A stretch of 64,000 nt of DNA from Pomphorhynchus laevis (taxonomy: Eukaryota; Acanthocephala; Palaeacanthocephala; Echinorhynchida; Pomphorhynchidae), in the NCBI GenBank assembly GCA_012934845.2, contig WNNJ02002029.1, positions 1 to 64,000 of the forward strand, in the 5' to 3' direction. The notes beneath the pieces were generated by a model that saw nothing but the letters and a program-made list of their open reading frames with translations, had not been told where the DNA came from and did no database searches. The position numbers and the translations under genes were made by a program. Positions within the stretch are counted from its first letter, which is position 1, and each line of letters starts with the position of its first letter. Below, piece after piece: positions 57,201 through 64,000 of this stretch.

Positions 57201-58321
57201 AAACGTATTCCTTACAATTGATTTTATTTAAATAGCACGAATAATGTGTAGATACTTTAATGAAATTATGAGATCTTCTTATTCTATATTCCTATTCGAG
57301 AACCAGCAAGTGGCACATTATAAATTGTTATATCAAGTTTAGTTCCTGTTAGTTTGCTTTAATTTATTTAATTAAGTCGCACACTGCAAATATATTTTTT
57401 GGAATAGGTAACTAAAGGAGCAACCAGTATTTTACGATTCTTGATAGTTAATTATAAATAAAATTGTTTTTTTTTGCTGACAAAATCATATCTTTTATCT
57501 AAAATTAAATTACCGAATTATGATGTAATTAGTAATTATGACGATTTTAATTATTAGATAAATTATGCAAATATTTCCACACTAATAAAATCACATTAAA
57601 AACTTATAAAATTATAAAAAGATACTTAGATATTTAACTTTAAAATTGCAGTACTACGTATAGGCGTAAATGCGTTTATAATTAACATGATTTGTTTAAA
57701 TAATTAAAAATATAAATACCCAATTAATTTAATTAAATCGCACACTGCAAATATATATATTTCTGAGTAGGGTAACTTAAGGAGCAACCAGTATTTTATG
57801 ATTTGAGATTGCTTGAACTAAATATAAATAAAATTGTTCTCTTTGCTGACAAAATCATATCTTTTATCTAAAATTAAATTACCAAATAGTTACAAAACTA
57901 TAATAGTAATATAATAGTAATATAATATAATAGTCACAAATATATATAATATATTAGTGCATTAAACATTAAATATGAAAAATTAAAATTAATTTTATAA
58001 TTTGGAGTAAATTTTCAAACATCTTGTTTCTTTCAAAAATTATATTTTTAAATTATCGATACTTAAAGATATTTTTTAGAGATATTTCTAATAATAAAAT
58101 AAAATGATATTTTTAGTATATGGCTTATTGATTGAAAGCTCGTAACATGCAGCTATTTAATAAGCACTATATTTCCAGGTGCACAATCTAAACGACGTCT
58201 AAAGAAATTGGGAAAAAGTTTTGATAAGGCTCGACAGCGCGACATCTCACAAAACGAATGGACGTTGGAGGAGAAACCAATTGCCGATGCTTTGCTAATG
58301 CAAGTATTTAGTCGAAAATAA
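51112..58321 (+). CDS. ABT1: ABT1/ESF2 homologue, nucleolar RNA-binding protein (four exons)
   Basis: Spliced gene: 51112-51299, 53530-53691, 56693-56829, 58179-58321, giving about 209 residues. All three introns obey GT-AG (GTAAGG, GTAAGT and GTAAGT donors) and the reading frame joins correctly at each. The protein follows ABT1/Esf2 in order: KKCGVVYLSRIP...NVRSYLDEFGEIGRLYL (atypical RRM), TFKYVEGWVEFKNKNDAKR, SPWYFDLWNIKYLPTFKWSH, EIKLAKNKAEFYKE and a basic C-terminus. Yeast Esf2 acts in the small-subunit processome with Dbp8 in early 18S rRNA processing; mammalian ABT1 was described as a TBP-associated factor. It is shorter than human ABT1 (272). This is the only host gene seen. Confidence 0.93.
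51740..52250 (-). mobile_element. Penelope-like fragment with hammerhead-like 3' module
   Basis: The minus-strand frame 52018-52242 includes MIYRAYKLSSDWQTFDQEIK and QLFTNNNYPTCIID, matching the PLE segment 'RAY.LSS...F..Ei..i...L..N.YP...ID' that follows the RT. Downstream, at 51801-51829, lies CTGATGA - TAGTAACAGACGATTAT - C - GAAA. Its place 3' of a PLE remnant suggests that the many similar modules in the window come from PLE ends. Confidence 0.6.
52420..52745 (-). pseudogene. C-terminal tail of an RLE-type LINE (families D/F)
   Basis: Minus strand: ENAKYIERIVKVEHVSFHPI and ILSTIGGMSPTTNAVLKQIS, then in another frame LRSRISTLIANGVSMSIRMK. The first block aligns with KYEERVHRIKRGSFIPLVFS of family D (about 35650-35740), and 'VEH.SF.PL..ST.GG' is the family signature. 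Short remnant, two frames. Confidence 0.65.
52760..53260 (-). mobile_element. Rearranged Naiad-type PLE RT fragment
   Basis: Three blocks match the Naiad RT at 6989-7310: 52776-52921 matches 7118-7266; 52917-53035 matches 6989-7108; 53040-53255 matches 7113-7310. The first and third blocks are therefore overlapping copies, so this fragment carries a partial tandem duplication. Antisense to ABT1. Confidence 0.8.
53530..53691 (+). CDS. ABT1: ABT1 exon 2
   Basis: Acceptor GTATAG|AGG. Encodes the second half of the RRM with VEGWVEFKNKNDAKRCAKFL and SPWYFDLWNI, highly conserved in the family. Donor AA|GTAAGT in phase 2. Confidence 0.93.
53692..56692. other. ABT1 intron 2
   Basis: 3.0 kb; apart from the minisatellite at 54815-56046 it is A+T-rich with no recognised element. 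TAATGTAATCATTAATAAATGATTACATTA at about 56420-56450 is a short palindromic tract, cited here by position only in part. Confidence 0.8.
54815..56046. repeat. 9-bp minisatellite, about 134 copies, in ABT1 intron 2
   Basis: Unit ACCACCAAC repeated over about 1.2 kb with essentially one variant (position 54865, A for C). It ends in a short inverted stretch (56021-56044, TGGTGGTGTTGG...) that can fold back on the array. Flanks show an inverted pair, CCTGTTTGATT (54790) and AATCGAACAGG (56078). The long open frames on both strands here come only from the stop-free repeat and are not genes. The minus strand has closely spaced GG runs. Confidence 0.96.
56693..56829 (+). CDS. ABT1: ABT1 exon 3
   Basis: Acceptor TTTTAAAG|ATATTTACC. 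Encodes YLPTFKWSHLNEDK and a charged helix KRQKLQQEIKLAKNKAEF, matching YLHRFTWSHLSE...RLRAEVAQAKRETDF in human ABT1. Donor AAAA|GTAAGT in phase 1. Confidence 0.93.
56830..58178. other. ABT1 intron 3 with duplicated blocks
   Basis: A+T-rich 1.3 kb. Block 57376-57523 is repeated at 57736-57890 (CGCACACTGCAAATATAT, GGAGCAACCAGTATTTTA, CTGACAAAATCATATC). Block 57018-57090 is repeated at 57530-57610 (ATAAATTATGCAAATATTTC). The two sets interleave, so a larger segment was duplicated and then diverged. No protein. Confidence 0.75.
58179..58321 (+). CDS. ABT1: ABT1 exon 4
   Basis: Acceptor TTTCCAG|GTGCACAA. Encodes a basic tail with QSKRRLKKLGKSFDKARQRD and EWTLEEKPIADALL, ending VFSRK at TAA 58319-58321. 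The 'W...Q.P...E' element and the basic run fit the family C-terminus. Duplicated segment B' begins about 110 bases further on. Confidence 0.88.
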
Positions 58322-58601
58322 ACGTCGTTATGATAACTAATTGTTCTTTATGACGGCTACCTCAGTGTACTTATTTAATAACTCTTTCTGTAATTTGTTT
58401 AAATCCAGATTTGAAAATAATTAAATTTAACAAATAGATGGCAATCATAAACAAGATGTATACTATATTTTAACGAGATTTTGGACCAGGATCAATAAAA
58501 CCGTTTATAAATCTGGTCAATATATAAGCAAATTGTTCTCCAATTTGTTCATCAAATTGTTCAATTCGTACAATTTGATGAGAACATTTTACATTTTACT
58601 T

Positions 58602-58629
58602 CTGATGATACTAGCAGCAGCTAGCGAAA
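58602..58629 (+). ncRNA. Hammerhead-like module, clearest copy
   Basis: CTGATGA followed by TA, a perfect 5-bp hairpin CTAGC-AGCA-GCTAG, then C and GAAA. The conserved core strings and stem II are present. Flanking sequence pairs over about 20 bases (58488-58510 with 58630-58652), in the place of stem III. One or two extra bases between CTGATGA and the stem, and the absence of a clear stem I, make activity uncertain. Confidence 0.35.
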
Positions 58630-58954
58630 TATATAGGGTTTTATCGATCCTGCTCTAAAATTCAAAAAAGTAAATAAAATAGAAAAGTATTTAGCAATAA
58701 ATACTGTGTATTTACTAAAAGTATTAGACATTTATTAAACTTAATAAATATAATGAATAAATTAAATTATCTTAATCATTATAATTAATAATTAATATTA
58801 ATTAATTTTACTTTGTTATAAATATTAAATTGTACGTTTTGTTTCTGATTTTGTTCCCAGCAGCTGGCGAAATATAATAATAAATTAGTGTTTATTAATT
58901 TTGCTCTAAAATTTCAAGTTGTGCTTAAAGTTGGGAATTGCTATTAGAATGGAA

Positions 58955-59640
58955 CTATTCGTTGCTCCAAGACTGTTTCTATGTGTTTGTCTCGGATTCA
59001 GGTGTAAATGTCAACCCGGATTGTGGAAAAGGTTCTTCCTTTTGTGGAGAATTTCAAGTATCTTGGGGTATTGTTCACGAGGAACAGAAGGAACATAAAG
59101 GAGATTGAGAAGCGGATTAGTGCAGCTAAAGCAGCAATGCGTTCTTTGTACTGGTCTAGAGTTGAATCTTCGGGCGAAGCTTTCTGTTTACCACCTAATG
59201 TACGTTCCTATCTTAACCTATGATCAGGAGCTTTGGGTTATGACCGAAAAGAAAATATCTCAGATACAGGCAACCGAAATGAGGTTCCTTCGCGGTATGG
59301 TGGGTGTTAGCCTTAGAGATAAGGTTAGAAATTCGGTCATCCGGAACGGACTCGGAGTAAAATCGCTACTTATCAACATCGAAGATAGTCAGTTGAGGTG
59401 GTTAGGACACGTTCTGGGTATTGTCTTTGGATTGCCTTCCTTTTGAGGGTTTTCCAGACCGGACTCTATGGGAAGAGATCTCGAGGTAGACATCGATACC
59501 GGTTGAGAGATCGAATCTTTAAACTGGCCAAAGACCGCCTTGGGCCATCTGAAAGGGAACTCTGAGCTTTCGCTCAGATCGCGATGGCTGGAGTGCATTG
59601 CATCCACGACCCGATACACGGACTAGTGGTTGACGTGAAA
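58955..59640 (+). pseudogene. RTE-clade LINE, C-terminal RT fragment (right copy)
   Basis: VSMCLSRIQV, VENFKYLGVLFTRNRRNIKE (59041-59100), then a frame change to KLSVYHLMYVPILTYDQELW, MTEKKISQIQATEMRFLR and QLRWLGHV to about 59446, and a last frame with the 3' end. Same insertion as 26300-26985, carried by the duplication. The two copies differ by independent small indels; this one lacks ~16 bases near 59590 that the left copy keeps. Confidence 0.85.
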
Positions 59641-59924
59641 AATCTTGTATATTATTTGCTTTTTTCTTGTCGAGAAATTGTTATTGTAATCGTTGCTTGT
59701 TTCTATCCCTTATAGACTTTACTAACTTTACTATCCCTTGTAAAGTTAGAGTTTATGATGACGTCAATCTTTGTTAAGGTACAAGTCGTAGCCCTGAATT
59801 GTCTAATTAACCAATGATCAACAATCCCCATATAGCTAAAATCTAAAATCTGATTTACTTCGAAAAGAAAATACTTATTTGAAACAATCAACGATTTAAT
59901 AAATTAAAGCTACAATTACGAATT

Positions 59925-60078
59925 CTCGTTGGCAGCTTCTTACATCGTCAGGAAATAAAGGCGATATGACGTTTATTAAATGTGTCCGTCTTTGTTTATT
60001 TATATGTTCCATTTGATATCCTTAATACATATCTATTTTGATTTTACATATCAAAATTTTAATTCATTTGTTTATTAA
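59925..60078. repeat. Direct repeat unit R, copy 1
   Basis: TCGTTGGCAGCTTCTTACAT through TTCATTTGTTTATTA, about 154 bases, repeated nearly exactly at 60584-60736. On the minus strand it begins TCCTGACGATGTAAGAAGC, again close to the CTGATGAT module. A third copy lies inverted in segment B (about 25905-26060). Confidence 0.85.
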
Positions 60079-60583
60079 TTGCCTATAATGGCATTTGACG
60101 AAAATTCGGAATTTCGATTCAACAACTAAGTTTTCAATTCTAAATTTTAACAATACTAAACATATAACAAAAGCATCAATTTTTTAAAGCGTCAACAACA
60201 TAGTAGTTACTTCTTTATGTCAAGGTAAATGGATGACTCTGCAGACTTATGCTAGTAATAACTTATGCTAGATGCTAGTAGCTTTATATTATCCCATTTC
60301 GATAAATTTTGTAGCACTCTGTGGACAAACTTTATTCGACATTATTTTTGCAGCCATCGTGATAAGTGGAGTCATGATATTGCCCATGCTTTTCATATAT
60401 TATTTTGCTGTTTCTCGTTGAATCCCATAGTGCTCGCTCTAATATGGCTCGTGAACGAACCATCATGAGTATTCTAAGTAACTTAAATCCCACATTGCAG
60501 AAAGTGTTGACCTTACAGTAAATCCCTAAAAGACTATTCACTACTGGAATGCAAGTGTCACTCACGGATATGCTGGCAGCTCT

Positions 60584-60736
60584 CGTTGGCAGCTTCTTAC
60601 ATCGTCAGGAAATAAAGGCGATATGACGTTTATTAAATGTGTCCGTCTTTGTTTATTTATATGTTCCATTTGATATCCTTAATACATATCTATTTTGATT
60701 TTACATATCAAAATTTTAATTCATTTGTTTATTAAG
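60584..60736. repeat. Direct repeat unit R, copy 2
   Basis: Second unit R. It joins segment B' to segment A'. Because units at 59925 and 60584 bracket about 500 bases in direct orientation, they look like the terminal repeats of a small element or the result of a PLE-like insertion. Confidence 0.85.
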
Positions 60737-61200
60737 TAGTCATAATGGGCAGTTTCGTCGGCAGCTGTTTTTTCAATTCTAAATTTTCGCCAAGAATAGC
60801 ATTTTTGTAAATAAAATAATACTTTATTGTTCCTGTTCCAAAACTAAAAAAAAACAAACATTTTATTTAATTAAAATTTACAGATTGAATTAAATTGAGA
60901 TGTTTGATAAAGCATTCATTGCAAGATATTTGTATTAATATAACAAATTGTGCGTTTTGTACCTGATGATACTAGCAGCTATCAAATATAAAAATAAAAT
61001 AAAAATTATTGTAGCTGGATCAAAAAATTAATAAAAATTGTATTTGATATTTCGCTAGCCTCTCTTAGCATCTCCAGAAAATTACCTGGTAATTACCTAG
61101 TAATTTTCTAAAGATGATAACAGAAGTTTGCGAATTTCAAATAAAATTTTTCTTAATTATTTGATCAAGCTTCAATAATTCTTTATCAGTAATGGATCAT

Positions 61201-61455
61201 CAGTGCCAGATCCCTCCCACTACTGGATGCAGAGGAGGGCTGGCAGACGGCAATCAATGAATGAATCAATGTGAATGATGTACTAGAAAATTTTCTAGTA
61301 ACATCATGCCAGTCCTCCTCTGCATCCAGTAGTGGGAGGGATCTGGCACTGATGAGTCATTGTGATGACGAAACGGCATTCGTCATTCTTTCGCGTCTGG
61401 CTTACATGTTTTACAAGAAATTCACGCGGAATGGTCTCACTCTCCTTAAATTTAA
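61201..61455 (+). mobile_element. 255-bp foldback insertion with hammerhead ribozyme core
   Basis: Flanked by a 13-bp target duplication AGTAATGGATCAT (61188-61200 and 61456-61468). The duplicated segment A at 18437-18462 has the uninterrupted site, so the insertion followed the duplication. It is a long hairpin: 61204-61238 is the perfect 35-base complement of 61314-61348, with the palindrome TACTAGAAAATTTTCTAGTA (61281-61300) at the centre. Right after the hairpin comes a hammerhead core. It is G+C-rich compared with its surroundings and has no protein. It looks like a non-autonomous retrozyme- or PLE-derived element. Confidence 0.88.
61349..61384 (+). ncRNA. Hammerhead ribozyme core, canonical
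   Basis: CTGATGA (61349-61355); stem II GTCA (61356-61359) with TGAC (61366-61369), extendable by T-A; GAAA (61370-61373); stem III ACG (61373-61375) with CGT (61381-61383) over the loop GCATT; C at the cleavage position 17 (61384). All invariant core bases and the G10.1-C11.1 pair match the hammerhead consensus. Stem I is the open question: the bases after 61384 do not pair well with those before CTGATGA, whereas the 35-bp hairpin just 5' could be stem I of a type III arrangement whose 5' NUH was left behind. Activity is untested. Confidence 0.7.
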
Positions 61456-62206
61456 AGTAATGGATCATTATTAACTATTTAAAAATATAATAATGTTTTA
61501 TTGTTCCTGTTCCAGAACTCAAAAAGTCAAAAATGTTCTTGCTCAAAAATTAAAAAAATTTACAAAGTATATCACGATCAGTTATTTTTAAAGTTCGGAA
61601 TTGCTATCAGTTTAGAATCAATCATTGATTGTTCTTATCCCATTCACAAATCAACATGAGCATGTGATTTTGCTTTTAATAAAAATGAATCGACTCTTTA
61701 TCAAGCGACCTTCTGTTTTTTTATCAATTTCGTTGCAGTGCTATTGACATTGAACGTTATTTCACTGAAATTGTGACATGAAATATCACTTGCGTAAACG
61801 CAATTAAGGATGAAAAATTCAAGAATATACAAACAACAGCCCAATCACTAGTATATTCATCGTTAATGTGTTGTTAGCTCTCCTTTTTGAAAAGTTACGT
61901 AGTTCTGATTTGAACGTTTTGGTTTAAAAAACTGACATTTGCTACAACGTAAGTAAAGCCTAATTCCAAATAGTGCAAAAGATGTTTTGCCATGCATACT
62001 CCGAATATAACGTTTCGTGTGTAACCGTAACTAAAATGGAAATAACAGAAAATTAATGCAAAAGTAATTCTCTATTTCACGTAATCGAGGGGATTGCTAC
62101 AAAATTGCAATATAATAGCAATATTATATCATCATAGCTAGATCCTGTGGATTTTAAAAACAATATACCTCAAAAATAACCATTTATTCTAATAAAATAC
62201 CTGAAA

Positions 62207-63504
62207 ATACAGAAAATTAATGCATAAACTCAAGTCACTTTTAAGTCACTTAAATTTAAGTGACTTTGAAGAGATGGCACATAGATTGTAACTTGTTCAA
62301 AACCAAAAGTCAACTAAAGCTCTTATTTGGACTTGAATATTCATTTGATTTTTATCTACAAACTTTACGGAATCGTATTATTAACCCCGATATTCGATGG
62401 GAACTGAATGAAATATTATAAAAATAATAAAAAGAAACGTGAACTGCTTTCGTTGTTCATATTTTAAAGAACATATTATTTCACAACTAATTAAAAACTT
62501 ATTTTTAGCCGGAATATTTCGTAATATGAAATTTATCGCATGAATTGGGTTTAATTATCTTTTAATAACATTTAACATTTATGAATTTAAGTAAAAATTT
62601 AACTTTTAAATCAAAATTCTGAAAAATTTAAACTTTATTTTTTGATTTTAAACATTTTAAATTTTCACAGATTCTGTAAATTGTTTAGGATTTCCAATGT
62701 GAAAAAGGTAACCTAACGTTTAGGAAATTTCTAATGAAATGAAATATGAATATTAATGATGATAATAATATATAATAATGATATAAAATATTTGGAAAGT
62801 AGTAATAATAAAATAAATTATCATAAACTATAAATTATCAAAAATAAGACAGACTTGTTTTTTTAAATAAAATTTTTATTTCGTTTTATTAATTGATTAG
62901 ATTATAAACTAATTATTTATTTATTAACATGAATAAATATTGATAAATATTACTTAATATTAATTAATATTAATTAGATTATTAATTCTAATAAGTAGAT
63001 CATTAAATTTATTAATTATTTGAAAAAAAATATCCTTTTTAATTTAAACTCATTTTCAGATGTGAAATATATCCATTATAAGCCGTAAAATTTTAAGCCT
63101 CTTATAAAATTCAAATAATGAAATAGCAAGAATTTTCTTGCCGTTTGGTTACTTGAATTATATTTTAAATAATATAATTTAGTAAATTATTTATAATATA
63201 ATTTAATACGGTATATAATTTAATTACGGTATTATCCGTAATAAAATTGATGTAATGAACATCTCTCTTGAAAATTAAAATTCGTAAAAATCAGATCAGT
63301 TAACGAAAATAAGTATTTTATACTATTTATAAATTAATAATAATGTTAAATAAAATAAATAATTAAATACTTAATAATTTAATAATTATAAATAATAAAT
63401 AATTGTTATAAAAAATTTTATATAATTTTTTAAAATTTTAAGATTGAAATTTAAATAAATATCAAATGTTGTGAATTGATTAATAAATAATAGACGATGT
63501 ATCA
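62207..63504. other. A+T-rich spacer, nothing recognised
   Basis: Very A+T-rich, no coding motifs. AAGTCACTTTTAAGTCACTT near 62235 is a small direct repeat. Confidence 0.4.
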
Positions 63505-63845
63505 GAATAAGGATTAGAAGTCATCAGGAGGTACTGCTAAGGAACTTCGGCATATATTCCTCGACCCAACAATGAAATATGTATCTATAGAATTATGTAA
63601 ATGATTTTGAAGAAAACCAATATCACTACATATTATGAAAATTCTTATATGTATTTTAAATTCTTACAATTGACTCTATAAAAGTCAATTGTTATGAATT
63701 GATAATTGAAATAATTGACTACTAAAAGTAGTTTTAATTGATGCTAATTTAATGTTTATATATACCTTCTTTGTCATTAATTTGGTTTTATTAAGAATAA
63801 GGCTACCTGAATAAATTTGTTCACTTATTGAATAAAAATTATTAA
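63505..63845 (-). mobile_element. Naiad-type PLE 3' fragment
   Basis: Matches the 3' region and RT tail of the 6.5-8.8 kb element: TCATCAGGAGGTACTGCTA (63515; 6483 in copy 1), then blocks matching about 6741-6820 and 6931-7060, with the part between replaced by short A/T repeats. No intact frame. Confidence 0.75.
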
Positions 63846-64000
63846 TAAAATATTAATATATAATATTATTAATATATTATATATATTTAATATATATTAA
63901 TATTATTAATATATAATTAATATATTAATTATTAATAAAAATGAATTAATTTATTAATATATTAATATATTTAAATAATTTTGCAGAAAATTAATCATTG
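63846..64000. repeat. TTAATATAT microsatellite
   Basis: Imperfect tandem TATTAATATA units to the window end; no other content. Confidence 0.8.

Larger units (their letters stand above)
58430..60590 (-). repeat. Duplicated segment B', right copy (inverted)
   Basis: Inverted counterpart of 25390-27570. It includes the hammerhead-like modules at 58602-58629 and 58845-58872 (plus), the RTE fragment (58955-59640, plus), the ~160-bp repeat unit at 59925-60078 and the 77-codon frame at 60332-60565 (minus). The upstream arm CAGGATCAATAAAACC (58488) faces GGGTTTTATCGATCCTG (58636), so this part is itself a foldback. Confidence 0.85.
60780..62206 (-). repeat. Duplicated segment A', right copy (inverted)
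   Basis: Inverted counterpart of 17706-18945, carrying the same foldback (61019-61190) and modules (60963-60988 plus; 61050-61077 minus). It differs from the left copy mainly by the 255-bp insertion at 61201-61455 and scattered substitutions. Confidence 0.88.

Noticed and set aside
61271-61474. 67-codon plus-strand frame across the 61.2-kb insertion.
   Set aside because: It runs through the hairpin, the ribozyme core and the target duplication into the flank, so it is not a designed coding region.

Overview
The window looks like nuclear DNA of an invertebrate animal, most likely an arthropod. It is strongly A+T-rich, carries one recognisable spliced host gene with GT-AG introns, and is otherwise packed with decayed retroelements. 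The species cannot be told from the sequence. No bacterial-type operon, rRNA, tRNA or CRISPR array was seen.

Layout, 0-24 kb: a nearly complete LINE (family A, 232-4082) with a frameshifted ORF1 and an intact 819-residue ORF2; a short LTR-type RT fossil (5700-5890); a permuted Penelope-like element with the GIY-YIG domain upstream of the RT (Naiad type, 6478-8840, minus); foldback repeats (9.96-11.36 kb); a dispersed repeat in direct and inverted copies (12.4-14.3 kb); a 5'-truncated LINE with a long open RT frame (family B, 14.7-16.6 kb, minus); and a second, internally duplicated copy of family A (19.6-24.0 kb).

24-50 kb: an RTE fragment inside a segment that recurs inverted near 58-62 kb; an L2/CR1-type LINE (family C, 28.6-33.4 kb) with an 18-bp minisatellite in ORF1; an unusual LINE-like element with a WFADDA reverse transcriptase and a nuclease-like tail (family D, 33.4-36.0 kb); foldback repeats; two further family C copies; a CR1-like fragment (family E); a third family A copy (minus); and an RT of another kind (family F, minus).

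50-64 kb: the host gene ABT1/ESF2 (four exons, 51112-58321, plus), a nucleolar RNA-binding protein of small-subunit ribosome assembly. Its introns hold antisense retroelement pieces and a 1.2-kb nearly perfect 9-bp minisatellite. Beyond it lie the inverted duplicates of the 17.7-18.9 kb and 25.4-27.6 kb segments, then A+T-rich DNA with a last Naiad fragment.

The most interesting thread is a set of hammerhead-ribozyme-like cores. Two short insertions (61201-61455 and 45926-46157) have 12-13 bp target duplications and carry the conserved hammerhead core with stems II and III; one has its empty site preserved in the duplicated segment. A related 28-29-nt module (CTGA...GAAA) recurs at least ten times, one copy next to a Penelope-like fragment. 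Together with the PLEs present, this suggests PLE-derived or retrozyme-like small elements. Ribozyme activity is inferred, not shown.
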